In this document: in pieces, positions 25,360-34,193 of the stretch
Layout of the letters: each line of letters begins with the position of its first letter
How positions within the stretch are numbered: position 1 is the stretch's first letter
NCBI RefSeq assembly: GCF_025463825.1
Contig: NZ_JAODBG010000009.1
Location: forward strand, 1-40,521
DNA from: Cryobacterium sp.
GTDB taxonomy: Bacteria > Actinomycetota > Actinomycetes > Actinomycetales > Microbacteriaceae
Reading direction: 5' to 3'
DNA length: 40,521 bases
Position numbers and translations under genes: made by a program
The notes under the pieces: generated by a model
Told to the model about the DNA's origin: nothing
Seen by the model: only the letters and a program-made list of their open reading frames with translations
Database searches by the model: none

Positions 25360-25931
25360 TGGGGGCGGGCCGCCGAGGACTGGCCGGGGTCGCGGGCGCC
25401 CAGGGCTGAGGAACCGGGGCTGGGCGTCAGGCCGAGGCGGCGCACGATCTCGGCGGCCTCCTCGGCGGGCTTCCGGCCGGCGTCGATGGTGATCGCGTTC
25501 TCGTCGGGCTCCGGCGGCTCGAGGGTCGACACCTGCGAGTCCAGCAGTGAGGTAGGCATGTAGTGGTCGTGCCGGGTGGCCAGGCGCCTCCCGATCAGGT
25601 CTTTCGAGCCCGTCAGGTGCACGAAGACCACATTATGCTCGCGCAGCACGTCCCGGTAGCGACGCTTGAGCGCGGAGCAGGTGATGATGCCGGGCACGCC
25701 CGCCAGGGTGTGCTCGATGATCCACGACGAGATGGTTTCGAGCCAGGGGGCGCGGTCGTCGTCGTCGAGCGGCTCGCCGGCGGACATCTTGTCGATGTTC
25801 TCCTGCGGGTGCAGGTCGTCGCCCTCCTCGAGGTCCCAGCCGAGCTGGCCGGCCAGGAGGCCCGCGACGGTTGACTTGCCCGAGCCGGAGATGCCCATGA
25901 CCACGAGCACGGGCTGCTGGGTGTCGTGCAT
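25353..25931 (-). CDS. gntK: Gluconokinase
   Basis: The protein has 192 residues. P-loop GISGSGKST lies at 14-22, followed by EGDDLHPQENIDKMSAGEPLDD, which contains the gluconate-binding region of thermoresistant-type gluconokinases. TCSALKRRYRDVLR and VHLTGSKDLIGRRLATR.HHYM-like segments complete the family pattern. It phosphorylates D-gluconate to 6-phosphogluconate for the pentose phosphate pathway. The C-terminal extension of about 25 residues after GRKPAEEAAEIV is low-complexity. The start overlaps the gluconate permease stop by one base (TGATG), so the two are coupled. Confidence 0.95.
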   Translation of the reverse strand: MHDTQQPVLVVMGISGSGKSTVAGLLAGQLGWDLEEGDDLHPQENIDKMSAGEPLDDDDRAPWLETISSWIIEHTLAGVPGIITCSALKRRYRDVLREHNVVFVHLTGSKDLIGRRLATRHDHYMPTSLLDSQVSTLEPPEPDENAITIDAGRKPAEEAAEIVRRLGLTPSPGSSALGARDPGQSSAARPQA

Positions 25932-27337
25932 CAGATCACCACGTTCAGGAGCAGGACGCCGGCTAGGCCGGTCACCGAGATCAGGCATTCCATCACCGTC
26001 CAGGACTTCAGGGTCTGCGGGACGTCGGTACCGAGATACTCCTTGACCAGCCAGAAGCCCGCGTCGTTGACGTGCGAGAGGAACAGCGAGCCGGCACCGA
26101 TGGCCAGGACCATGAGGGACACCTCCGTGGTTCCCAGGCTGGCGGCGACCGGGGCGAGGATGCCCGCGGCCGTCACGGTGGCGACGGTGGCGGAACCGGT
26201 GGCGATGCGCACGAGCGCGGCCACCACCCAGGCGAGCACGAGGACCGAGATGCTCGACCCGTTGACGGCGTCGGCGATGACGGTTCCGATGCCGGTGTCG
26301 ATGAGTACCTGCTTGAACCCGCCACCGGCACCGACGATGAGCAGGATGCCGGCGATCGGGGGCAGCGAGTCCCCGAGCGACTTCGACACCGCGGCGCGGT
26401 CCATGCCGCCGCCGCGGCCGTAGACGACCATCGCGTAGATCACGGCGAGACCGAGCGCGATCATCGGGGTGCCGAGGAAGTCCAGGGTGGCGTTGAGCGG
26501 GTCGGTGGAGTTGGGGTTGATGGCGTCGGCGATCGAGCGTGCCAGCATCAGCACTACGGGCAACAGGATACCGGTGATCGTGGCGAGAAAGCTGGGGCGT
26601 TTGATGTTCTCGTCGAGGCCCTGGTCGGCGGCAGTGATGAACATTTCCGGCACGGGTACGCTCACCCAGCGGCTGGCGAGCTTGGCGAACAGCGGGCCGG
26701 CGATGATCACCGTGGGGATGGCGATGAGCACGCCGATCGCGAGAGTGAGGCCGAGGTTGGCGTTCAGGGTGGTGACGGCCACGAGGGGGCCGGGGTGCGG
26801 CGGTACGAGGCCGTGCATGACCGACAGGCCGGCCAAGGCCGGGATGGCGATGCGGATGAGGGACTGGCCGCTGCGGCGGGCGACGAGAATGATCACGGGG
26901 ATGAGCAGCACCAGGCCGACCTCGAAGAACATCGGCAGGCCGATGAGGCTTCCGATCAGCGCCATGGTCCACGGCAGGGTGCGGATGCTGGAGCGGCTCA
27001 CCAGGGCGTCGACGATACGATCGGCCCCGCCTGAGTCAGCCAGCAGCTTGCCGAACATGGCACCGAAGCCCACGAGCACGCCCACGCCGGCCATGGTGGA
27101 GCCGAAGCCCGCGCCGAAGCTGATGACCGCGTCGTTCGGGACCATTCCGGCACCGATGCCCACGCCGACGGCACCGATCGACAGGGCCAGGAACGGGTGC
27201 ACCTTGAGCCAGGTGATCAGCACGATGATCACCGTGACGCCGATGACGGCGGCAAGGACGAGCTGCAGGGTGCTGCCGGCGGGAACCACCGGTTCCACCG
27301 CCTGAATCGCTTGGGTCACAGTCATCTCGAAGTCCAT
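25931..27337 (-). CDS. gntP: Gluconate permease, GntP family
   Basis: The protein has 468 residues and a dozen or more hydrophobic segments. Family marks are GIGAGMVPNDAVISFGAGFG near the N-terminus, PMFFEVGLVLLIPVI, GLVPPHPGPL and the C-terminal FLSHVNDAGFWLVKEYLG. It imports gluconate with protons across the cytoplasmic membrane. The ATG at 27337 is chosen; an ATG at 27325 is an alternative, and sequence upstream is not family-like. It is followed by gntK and divergent from a GntR-family gene, with an AT-rich repeat operator between. Confidence 0.93.
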   Translation of the reverse strand: MDFEMTVTQAIQAVEPVVPAGSTLQLVLAAVIGVTVIIVLITWLKVHPFLALSIGAVGVGIGAGMVPNDAVISFGAGFGSTMAGVGVLVGFGAMFGKLLADSGGADRIVDALVSRSSIRTLPWTMALIGSLIGLPMFFEVGLVLLIPVIILVARRSGQSLIRIAIPALAGLSVMHGLVPPHPGPLVAVTTLNANLGLTLAIGVLIAIPTVIIAGPLFAKLASRWVSVPVPEMFITAADQGLDENIKRPSFLATITGILLPVVLMLARSIADAINPNSTDPLNATLDFLGTPMIALGLAVIYAMVVYGRGGGMDRAAVSKSLGDSLPPIAGILLIVGAGGGFKQVLIDTGIGTVIADAVNGSSISVLVLAWVVAALVRIATGSATVATVTAAGILAPVAASLGTTEVSLMVLAIGAGSLFLSHVNDAGFWLVKEYLGTDVPQTLKSWTVMECLISVTGLAGVLLLNVVI

Positions 27338-27434
27338 TCCGAGGCAGCGTCCCTGCGACCTCTTCGTCAGTGGTGAAGCACGGAGAACACCCTTGAACCG
27401 TAGATACGGCATAGTGAAGGGAGGAACTCGTGAT

Positions 27435-27461
27435 CTGATTAATCTGATTAATCGGATTTAT
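27435..27461. promoter_or_regulatory. Candidate GntR operator: three tandem 9-bp units
   Basis: CTGATTAAT (27435-27443), CTGATTAAT (27444-27452) and CGGATTTAT (27453-27461) are tandem. The first two create the perfect 15-bp palindrome ATTAATCTGATTAAT (27438-27452). It is very AT-rich against the surroundings, between the divergent gntP and gntR genes. Confidence 0.6.
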
Positions 27462-27576
27462 GAAGTGTTACACACCCCGAGCGTGCGGTCAACCACCGCC
27501 GGGTGACAGGGCGCGATGACGCGCCTGGAGGCCTCGATGCGGCGGATGCCGCATCGGCAGAGTGAGGGTATGGCGG

Positions 27577-28317
27577 ATGGCTGCGGGTAACGAAAGCTGG
27601 CGCGACCGGGGCTTGCATGCGCAGGTGGTCAACGCCCTCGGCCAGGAGATCGTGGACGGTCGATACGCTCCCGGCGACATCCTCAACCTCGACCGGCTCA
27701 GCGATCGATTCACCGTGTCGCGGTCGGTGCTGCGCGAGGCCGTGCGGGTGCTGCAGTCACTCGGCATGGTCGAACCCCGCCAGCGGGTGGGCACGCAGGT
27801 GTTGCCGCGTCAGTCCTGGGACCTGTTCAGCCCCCAGATCATCCACTGGCGCGGCCTCGGCGACTACTTCACCCAGATGCGCGAGATGCTCGAGGTGCGC
27901 CTGGGCATCGAACCGGTGGCGGCGCGGCTCAGCTCCCGCCTCATGTCGGATGCCGAGCGCCAGGCCGTCTCGCGGGCGGCAGCCACCATGGTGGCCGCCG
28001 ACCTGGCGCGGGACGGCCGGACCTACCTCGAGGCCGACGTCGAGTTCCACACCCTCATCCTGCAGGGTGCCCGCAACGCCGTGATGGCGCACTTTGCGAG
28101 CACGGTCGAGGCGCTGCTGCGCACCCGCGAGCAGGAGAAGCGCTTCACCATCACCGAGTACACGCCGCCATCCGCCCACCGCCACAACGATCTGGCGGAG
28201 GCCATCGTGGCGGGAGACGAGGACGCCGCGTACCGCTTCTCCTATGCCACCATCGATGCCACGCTCACCGAATTCGTGCAGGAGTCATCCGGCGCCGCTG
28301 CGGACGAGGTGCGATGA
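27577..28317 (+). CDS. gntR: GntR-family (FadR/FCD subfamily) transcriptional regulator, probable gluconate regulator
   Basis: The protein has 246 residues. The winged helix-turn-helix covers about 12-75 (VVNALGQEIVDGRYAPGDIL, then FTVSRSVLREAVRVLQSLGMV). An FCD effector domain follows, with REMLEVRLGIEPVAARLSS and metal-binding Asp/His candidates (DVEFHTLIL and HRHNDLAEAI). I place the start at the ATG 27577, 8 bp after GAGGG; a GTG at 27562 is possible. It is divergent from gntP-gntK. The tandem repeat at 27435-27461 is the natural operator. Repression relieved by gluconate or 6-phosphogluconate is known for family members and inferred here. Confidence 0.9.
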   Translation: MAAGNESWRDRGLHAQVVNALGQEIVDGRYAPGDILNLDRLSDRFTVSRSVLREAVRVLQSLGMVEPRQRVGTQVLPRQSWDLFSPQIIHWRGLGDYFTQMREMLEVRLGIEPVAARLSSRLMSDAERQAVSRAAATMVAADLARDGRTYLEADVEFHTLILQGARNAVMAHFASTVEALLRTREQEKRFTITEYTPPSAHRHNDLAEAIVAGDEDAAYRFSYATIDATLTEFVQESSGAAADEVR

Positions 28318-28361
28318 GCGGGCCCCGGCGGAATAATCTGCCCCCGCCCGCAACTTTCACC

Positions 28362-28381
28362 TGTCATGCGGCGACATGACA
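28362..28381. promoter_or_regulatory. Candidate operator upstream of the DUF1684/peptide transporter operon
   Basis: TGTCATG-cggcga-CATGACA has perfect 7-bp arms and a 6-nt spacer. It is located 41 bp before the DUF1684 start. It is an independent symmetrical site with no copy seen elsewhere in the window. Confidence 0.45.
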
Positions 28382-28421
28382 TTTTGCCCGGGTGGCCGCG
28401 GAAGAAAAAAATGGGATCGTC

Positions 28422-29192
28422 ATGACCGTGCCTGCCACCACCACCACGCCACCGGATGCGGCCGCCGCCCTGCAGAGCTGGCACGCGGCACGGTTCCGGG
28501 CCGTGACCTCCGCCACCGGTAATCTCGCCCTCGTGGAGACCCGCTGGCTGCCGGCCGGAACCGACCCGGCCGCCGAATTCGCAACGGCCCTGGCCGCAGC
28601 GCCGGCTACCGTCACCGTCACCACTTTGAGCCGCCGGAACGTCGACACCGGTGAACCGGAACATGGGTTGCGCTTCTGGGACTCGGCTTCGCCCGCAATC
28701 CAGGCGTTCGACACGATCTCGGCCTTCGATTACAACCCGGACTGGGTGATCGAGGCGCTGTTCACGCCCGTCGCCACCGGGCGCACGATTCCGTTCGAGC
28801 ACATCCGCGACAACGGCGGCAGCCGTGACCTGGTGGTTCCCGGCGACATCACCTTCAGCCGAGACGGCGTCGACTACTCCCTCAGCGCGTTCGACGATGA
28901 CGGCACCCTCCTCCTCGTCTTCGGCGACGCGACGAACCGGCGAAGCGGCGAGACCGCGACGTACTCGTCCGGCCGGTTCCTCTTCGTGCGGCGCTCCGGC
29001 GACGGTGCCGCCGGTTTCGGCGACGCCGGACCGGTGACCCTCGACTTCAACCGGGCTTTCGTGCCGCCGTGCGGATTCTCGGTGCAGTACAACTGCCCAC
29101 TTCCGCCGGCGCAAAACCGGTTCGCGGGCGCCATCGAAGCGGGCGAACGCGAGGTCGTATTCACCGGCGGGTTCGACATCTACGCCCTCTAG
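28422..29192 (+). CDS. DUF1684 family protein
   Basis: The protein has 256 residues from the ATG at 28422; a GTG at 28392 is an alternative. DUF1684 is recognised by the N-terminal W...R...VTS.TGNLALVETRW, by GRTIPFEHIRDNGGSRDLVVPGDITF in the middle, and by the C-terminal DFNRAFVPPCGFSVQYNCPLPPAQNRF block, which is the family hallmark. No biochemical function is established for the family. It lies 50 bp upstream of a peptide-type ABC transporter operon on the same strand and is probably cotranscribed with it, suggesting a role in handling the imported compound. Confidence 0.85.
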   Translation: MTVPATTTTPPDAAAALQSWHAARFRAVTSATGNLALVETRWLPAGTDPAAEFATALAAAPATVTVTTLSRRNVDTGEPEHGLRFWDSASPAIQAFDTISAFDYNPDWVIEALFTPVATGRTIPFEHIRDNGGSRDLVVPGDITFSRDGVDYSLSAFDDDGTLLLVFGDATNRRSGETATYSSGRFLFVRRSGDGAAGFGDAGPVTLDFNRAFVPPCGFSVQYNCPLPPAQNRFAGAIEAGEREVVFTGGFDIYAL

Positions 29193-29242
29193 CTCTTCTC
29201 GACAGCATCAGCAGCCCAGTACTCACAGCGCCCAGGAGCACC

Positions 29243-30736
29243 ATGAAAAAGCACATCGGATTCGTCGCGCTCGGCCTCGCAGCGTCGCTATTGCTCGCCG
29301 GCTGCGCGACCGGGGCCGACTCGTCCTCGTCCGCGGCTGACGCGACCATCGAGATCGGTTCCCTCTACGAACCCTCCAACCTCAGCAACTTCGGCGGCGG
29401 CGGCCAGGGCGTCACCGAGGCGTTCAACGGCAACGTCTACGAGGGCCTCTACCAGCTCACCGACGACGGCAGTGTGGAGCCGCTGCTCGCCGAGAGCAAC
29501 ACGGTGAGCGATGACGGCCTCACCTATACCTTCAGCCTGCAGGACGGCGTGACCTTCCACTCCGGAAAGGCACTCACGTCGACCGACGTCAAGGCCAGCA
29601 TCGAGGCCGTGCTCTCCGACGACTCGCAGTCGGCCCGCAAGAGCAGCTTCGGGGCGATCACGAGTATCGAGACCCCGGACGAGAGCACCGTCGTGGTCAC
29701 CCTGGCGGAGCGCTCGATCTCCTTCATCTACAACCTCAGCTACATCTGGATCATCAACGCCGACGCCACGGACCTGGAGACCACCGAAGACGGCACCGGC
29801 CCGTACGTGCTCGACGAGTGGAAGCGCGGCAGCTCGCTCGCGCTGACCCGCTTCGACGACTACTGGGGCGACGCCGCGGCCAACGCCGAGGTTGTCTTTA
29901 ATTACTTCACCGACGCCACCGCGCTCAGCAATGCCCTGCTCACGGGCGAGGTTGACATCGTCACCAGCGTGCAGAGCCCGGACGCGCTCTCCCAATTCAG
30001 CGACAACGCCGACTACGTCGTCAACGACGGGGACTCCACCACCAAGGAGATCCTGGTGTTCAACGACCGCGTGGCACCGTTCGACAACGTCGACGTGCGC
30101 AAAGCGATCTACTCGGCCATCGACACCACCAAGCTGCTGAACTCGATCTGGGGCGACTACGGCACCCTGATCGGCTCCATGGTGCCGCCGACAGACCCCT
30201 GGTACGAAGACCTCACCGAGGTGAATCCCTACGACCCCGACCTGGCCAAGCAGCTACTGGCCTCCGGCGGCCAGCCGGACGGCTTCGAGTTCACCCTGGA
30301 CACCCCCAGCTACGACCCGCACCCCGTGGTCGCCGAGTTCGTGAAGAGCGAACTGGCCAAGGTGGGCATCACCGTGAACATCAACACGATCAGCGCCGAC
30401 GAGTGGTACACCAAGGTCTACAAGGCGCAGGACTTCACGGCGACGCTGCAGGAGCACGTGAACGACCGCGACGTGGTCTGGTACGGCAACCCCGACTTCT
30501 ACTGGGGCTACAACAACCCGGACGTGACCCAGTGGGTGGCCGAAGCCGAAGCATCCGCCACGACCGACGAGCAGACCGCCAAGCTCAAGCAGGTGAACGA
30601 ACAGATCGCCCAGGATGCGGCGAGCGTGTGGCTGTACCTCTATCCGCAGATCGTCGTGGCCTCCAGTGATGTGAGCGGATACCCGGTGAACGGGCTCAAC
30701 TCGCAGTTCTACGCCTACGACATCGCGCTGAAGTAA
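29243..30736 (+). CDS. Oligopeptide/dipeptide-type ABC transporter substrate-binding lipoprotein (SBP family 5)
   Basis: The protein has 497 residues. The signal peptide ends in lipobox LAGC with Cys21. Typical family-5 order follows: EAFNGNVYEGLYQL, LAESNTVSDDGLTYTFSLQDGVTFHSGKALTSTDVK, GTGPYVLDEWKRG, DVRKAIYSAIDTTKL and a late DVTQWVAEA. The ATG at 29243 follows CAGGAGCACC. The ligand may be a peptide, an opine or a small nickel-chelate-type molecule; the sequence alone does not decide. It is the second gene of a six-gene run ending at 34122. Confidence 0.93.
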   Translation: MKKHIGFVALGLAASLLLAGCATGADSSSSAADATIEIGSLYEPSNLSNFGGGGQGVTEAFNGNVYEGLYQLTDDGSVEPLLAESNTVSDDGLTYTFSLQDGVTFHSGKALTSTDVKASIEAVLSDDSQSARKSSFGAITSIETPDESTVVVTLAERSISFIYNLSYIWIINADATDLETTEDGTGPYVLDEWKRGSSLALTRFDDYWGDAAANAEVVFNYFTDATALSNALLTGEVDIVTSVQSPDALSQFSDNADYVVNDGDSTTKEILVFNDRVAPFDNVDVRKAIYSAIDTTKLLNSIWGDYGTLIGSMVPPTDPWYEDLTEVNPYDPDLAKQLLASGGQPDGFEFTLDTPSYDPHPVVAEFVKSELAKVGITVNINTISADEWYTKVYKAQDFTATLQEHVNDRDVVWYGNPDFYWGYNNPDVTQWVAEAEASATTDEQTAKLKQVNEQIAQDAASVWLYLYPQIVVASSDVSGYPVNGLNSQFYAYDIALK

Positions 30737-30777
30737 CCATCGAGGCCGGCCCCATCGGGGGCTAGCCTTGAGGTCGC

Positions 30778-31740
30778 ATGACTTCCTACCTGCTGCGCCG
30801 GAGTGCGTTCCTCCTGGTGTCCTTCGTCATCGCCATGATGGCCATCTTCGTGCTGCTCCGGCTGTTGCCCGGCGACCCGTCGAACGCACTGCTCTCGGTG
30901 ACGGCGACGCCGGAGCAGATCGCGGCAGCGCAGGCGCAGGTGGGCGCGGACCGGCCGGTGCTCGAGCAGTTCCTCGCCTGGTTCGCCCAGCTCACCCGGT
31001 TCGACCTGGGCGAATCGTTCATCAGCTCGTTGCCGGTCTGGCCGGAGATCGCGGCCAGGCTCACGGTCACCGTTCCGCTCACGCTGATGGCCTTCGCTCT
31101 GGCTCTCGTGATTTCCCTGGTGGCTGGGGTCGTCGCCGCGATCAAGGCCGACCGGTGGTACGGCATCCTGATCTCCGCCATCTCGCAGCTCGGCGTTGCC
31201 GTGCCCGTCTTCTGGGTCGGCATCCTGATGGTGAGCGTGTTCTCGGTGGGGCTGCGCTGGCTGCCGTCCAGCGGGTTCCCCCGCGACGACTGGGCCGACC
31301 CGGCGGACGCGCTGCGCTCGCTCACGCTGCCCGTCATCACCGTTGCGCTGGTGATGAGCGCCTCGCTCACCCGGTACGTGCGCTCGGCCACCCTCGACGT
31401 GGTGGGCAGCGACTACCTGCGCTCGGCCAGGGCCCAGGGCTCCGGCTACACCGAGGCGCTCTGGCGGCACGGCCTGCGCAACGGCGCGGTTCCCGTCATC
31501 TCGATCCTCGGCATCGAGCTGGCCACCACCTTCCTCGGCGCCGTGGTCGTGGAGAGCGTTTTTGGGCTGCCGGGCCTCGGCAGCATGCTGCTCAAGGCCA
31601 TCGAGCAGCATGACTACCCGAACATCCAGGGGGTGCTCTTCGTGAGCACCCTGGTGGTGCTCGTGATCGGCTTCCTCGCGGACGTGGCGCAACGCCTCAT
31701 CGATCCACGCTTGCGCGTGAGTATCTCGGGCAACCGATGA
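30778..31740 (+). CDS. Oligopeptide-type ABC transporter permease, DppB/OppB class
   Basis: The protein has 320 residues. It begins MTSYLLRRSAFLLVSFVIAMMAIFVLLRLLPGDP, the classic DppB start. The coupling-helix region is RSARAQGSGYTEALWRHGLRNGAVPVIS, and ESVFGLPGLGSMLLKAI lies near the end. Six membrane helices are expected. The stop overlaps the next gene by 4 bp (ATGA). Confidence 0.95.
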   Translation: MTSYLLRRSAFLLVSFVIAMMAIFVLLRLLPGDPSNALLSVTATPEQIAAAQAQVGADRPVLEQFLAWFAQLTRFDLGESFISSLPVWPEIAARLTVTVPLTLMAFALALVISLVAGVVAAIKADRWYGILISAISQLGVAVPVFWVGILMVSVFSVGLRWLPSSGFPRDDWADPADALRSLTLPVITVALVMSASLTRYVRSATLDVVGSDYLRSARAQGSGYTEALWRHGLRNGAVPVISILGIELATTFLGAVVVESVFGLPGLGSMLLKAIEQHDYPNIQGVLFVSTLVVLVIGFLADVAQRLIDPRLRVSISGNR

Positions 31741-32591
31741 GCGCCGTTGTGTCCGCCCTAGCGGTCGTCGCCCCGGCCCGCCGCCGGTCCTGGACACTCG
31801 TCGCCGGTCTGGTCCTGGTGGGCGCCGTCGTGCTGGTGGCCGTGATCTCCCTGGTCTGGCTGCCCTACGCCCCCGCGGACACGACGGGGACCAGGCTGGA
31901 GGGGCCGAGCCTCGCGCACTGGATCGGCACGGACAAGCTCGGCCGCGACCTCGCGACACAGCTCATGAGCGGCGCCCGCATCGCGCTCCTGGTGGGCCTG
32001 AGCTCAGTCGCCGTCGGCGCCGTCATCGGCATCACCGTCGGCCTGGTCGCCGCGTTCGCCGAGTCCTGGCTGGACGATTCCATTTCCGCCGCGCTCGACG
32101 TCGTGATCGCGTTCCCCGTGCTGCTGCTCGCGATGCTCATCGTCGCGGCCCAGGGTGCCTCGCTCGGCTCGGTCATCGTGGCGATCGGGCTGGCGATGTC
32201 CGCCGTCGTCGCCCGGCTCACCCGGGTGCTCACCAAGCGGGTGCTCGGCGAACAGTACGTCACGGCTGCGCGCACCTCCGGAACCCGCTGGCCGGGAATC
32301 GTGGCGCGGCACATCCTGCCCAACATCTGGCCGACGCTCAGCGTCAACCTTGCCTTGCAGTTCGGCGTCGCGGTGCTCGCGGAGGCCAGCCTGTCGTACC
32401 TCGGCCTCGGCGCCCCGCCGCCCAACGCCTCCTGGGGCCGGCTGCTGCAGGAGGCCCAGGGCACCGTCGTGACCGCGCCGCTCGGGGCGATCGCGCCCGG
32501 CATTGCGCTGATCATGCTCGTGATCGGCGTCAACTTCATCGCCGACGGCCTGCGGGACGTCGCCGACCCCGCCAGGAAGGGACGCCGATGA
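31737..32591 (+). CDS. Oligopeptide-type ABC transporter permease, DppC/OppC class
   Basis: The protein has 284 residues. Helix 1 (WTLVAGLVLVGAVVLVAVISLVWLPY) is followed by the family motif HWIGTDKLGRDLATQLMSGARIALLVG. The coupling motif is AARTSGTRWPGIVARHILPNIWPTLSV, and EASLSYLGLGAPPPNASWGRLL follows. Start and stop both overlap neighbours by 4 bp. Confidence 0.95.
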   Translation: MSAVVSALAVVAPARRRSWTLVAGLVLVGAVVLVAVISLVWLPYAPADTTGTRLEGPSLAHWIGTDKLGRDLATQLMSGARIALLVGLSSVAVGAVIGITVGLVAAFAESWLDDSISAALDVVIAFPVLLLAMLIVAAQGASLGSVIVAIGLAMSAVVARLTRVLTKRVLGEQYVTAARTSGTRWPGIVARHILPNIWPTLSVNLALQFGVAVLAEASLSYLGLGAPPPNASWGRLLQEAQGTVVTAPLGAIAPGIALIMLVIGVNFIADGLRDVADPARKGRR

Positions 32592-33376
32592 CCCTGCTGT
32601 CCGTCACCTCGCTCGGCGTGCAGACCGCCGCCGGTCGACCGCTCGTGAGCGACCTCAGCTTCGAGCTGGCTGCGGGAGCGCGCCTGGGCCTGATCGGCGA
32701 GTCCGGTTCCGGAAAGTCGGTGACGAGCCTCGCGGTCACCGGGCTGCTCGGCGCGGGGCTGGTCGCCACGGGCAGCGTGCACCTGGACGGTGTGGAAGTG
32801 GTCGGCGCTGCAGAACGAGCGCTGGTGCCGCTGCGCGGCCGGGTAGCATCCGTCGTCTTTCAGGAACCGCTCACGGCGCTCGATCCGCTCATGCGGATCG
32901 GCCGGCAACTGGCCGAGCCCATCGCCAGGCATCGCGGCTTGCGCGGGGCCGCCCTGCGCGCCGCGGTGGCCGAGGCGCTCGACGAGGTGAGCCTCGACGA
33001 GAAGCGCATCGCGCGGGCGTATCCGCACGAGATCTCCGGCGGCCAACGCCAACGGGCGGCCATCGCCATCGCGCTCGGCAGCCGACCCCGGCTGCTCATC
33101 GCCGACGAGCCGACGACGGCGCTCGACGTGACGGTGCAGGCGCAGATCCTCCGGCTGCTCGACGACCTCGTGGATGCCCGCGGCATGGCACTGCTCTTCA
33201 TCAGCCACGACCTCGCGGTGGTGTCGGCGATGACCCGCGAGGTCCTGGTCATGTCATCGGGTGTGGCGGTCGAGCGCGGATCCATCGAGCGCGTGTTGTC
33301 CGCGCCGGCGGACCCGTATACCGCCCAACTCGTGCGGAGCGCCCGCGCCCTCGATGGAATGCTGGGGGAGCGATGA
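32588..33376 (+). CDS. Oligopeptide-type ABC transporter ATP-binding protein, DppD/OppD class
   Basis: The protein has 262 residues. It shows Walker A GESGSGKSV, Q-loop VFQEPLTALDPLM, signature ISGGQRQR, Walker B LLIADEPTTALD and H-loop ISHDLAVV. At 262 residues it is shorter than full OppD. The tail has DPYTAQLV in place of the longer iron-sulfur-type C-terminal region found in some homologues. It overlaps both neighbours by 4 bp. Confidence 0.94.
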   Translation: MTLLSVTSLGVQTAAGRPLVSDLSFELAAGARLGLIGESGSGKSVTSLAVTGLLGAGLVATGSVHLDGVEVVGAAERALVPLRGRVASVVFQEPLTALDPLMRIGRQLAEPIARHRGLRGAALRAAVAEALDEVSLDEKRIARAYPHEISGGQRQRAAIAIALGSRPRLLIADEPTTALDVTVQAQILRLLDDLVDARGMALLFISHDLAVVSAMTREVLVMSSGVAVERGSIERVLSAPADPYTAQLVRSARALDGMLGER

Positions 33377-34122
33377 TCCTCGAACTGCAGAACGTGTCCT
33401 ACCGCTACCGCACGGGGACCCTCGCCCTCGACGACGTGTCCATCGCGGTCAGGGACGGCCAGAGCGTCGGCCTCGTCGGTGAATCGGGCAGCGGCAAGTC
33501 CACCATCGTGCGGCTGATGCTCGCGCTGGCCAAGCCGACCGCCGGCGCGGTCCTGTTCGAGGGGGAGCCGATCGTGCCCACGCGGCTGCGCCGGTTCCGG
33601 GCGGCGGTGCAGACGGTGTTCCAGGATCCGTACTCCTCTCTGGACCCGCGGCAGAATATCGAGAGCATTGTGGCCGAACCGCTGCGCTCACTCGGCATCG
33701 CGCGCGGCGCCGATGCGCGCACCCTGGTGGCGGAATCCCTCGCCGCGGTGGGGCTGCCCGCGGATGCGCTCACCCGGTTCCCGCACGAGTTCTCCGGCGG
33801 GCAGCGCCAGCGAATCGCGATCGCCCGCGCCACGGTCTGCCGCCCCAAACTTCTGGTCGCCGATGAGCCGGTGAGCGCGCTGGATGTGACCACGCGCATC
33901 CAGGTGATCGACCTGCTCGCCGAATTGCGCGCCTCTACCGGCCTGGCGATCCTGATGGTGTCGCACGACCTGAGCGCGGTGGCGGCGCTGTGCGACAAGA
34001 CCGTGGTGCTGAACGCGGGCCGCGTCGTCGAGTCGGGCTCGACCGCGGGCATCCTGGCGACACCGCGCGAAGACTACACCCGCCGCCTGGTCAGCGCCGT
34101 GCCCCGCCTGCCCGCCACCTGA
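33373..34122 (+). CDS. Oligopeptide-type ABC transporter ATP-binding protein, DppF/OppF class
   Basis: The protein has 249 residues. It shows Walker A GESGSGKST, Q-loop VFQDPYSSLDPRQNI, signature FSGGQRQR, Walker B LLVADEPVSALD and H-loop VSHDLSAV. It would form a heterodimer with the preceding ATPase. It is the last gene of the operon; the convergent gene ends 72 bp downstream, with a hairpin between. Confidence 0.94.
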   Translation: MILELQNVSYRYRTGTLALDDVSIAVRDGQSVGLVGESGSGKSTIVRLMLALAKPTAGAVLFEGEPIVPTRLRRFRAAVQTVFQDPYSSLDPRQNIESIVAEPLRSLGIARGADARTLVAESLAAVGLPADALTRFPHEFSGGQRQRIAIARATVCRPKLLVADEPVSALDVTTRIQVIDLLAELRASTGLAILMVSHDLSAVAALCDKTVVLNAGRVVESGSTAGILATPREDYTRRLVSAVPRLPAT

Positions 34123-34163
34123 TCCGCCCCGACCCCGATCGCTGTCTCGTTCTGCGGACAGGG

Positions 34164-34187
34164 CCGCCGGGTCAGCCTCCCCGGCGG
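34164..34187. terminator. Candidate terminator between convergent genes
   Basis: CCGCCGGG (34164-34171) and CCCGGCGG (34180-34187) form a perfect 8-bp stem with an 8-nt loop, between the peptide transporter operon and the convergent thioredoxin-fold gene. Confidence 0.5.
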
Positions 34188-34193
34188 ATGATC

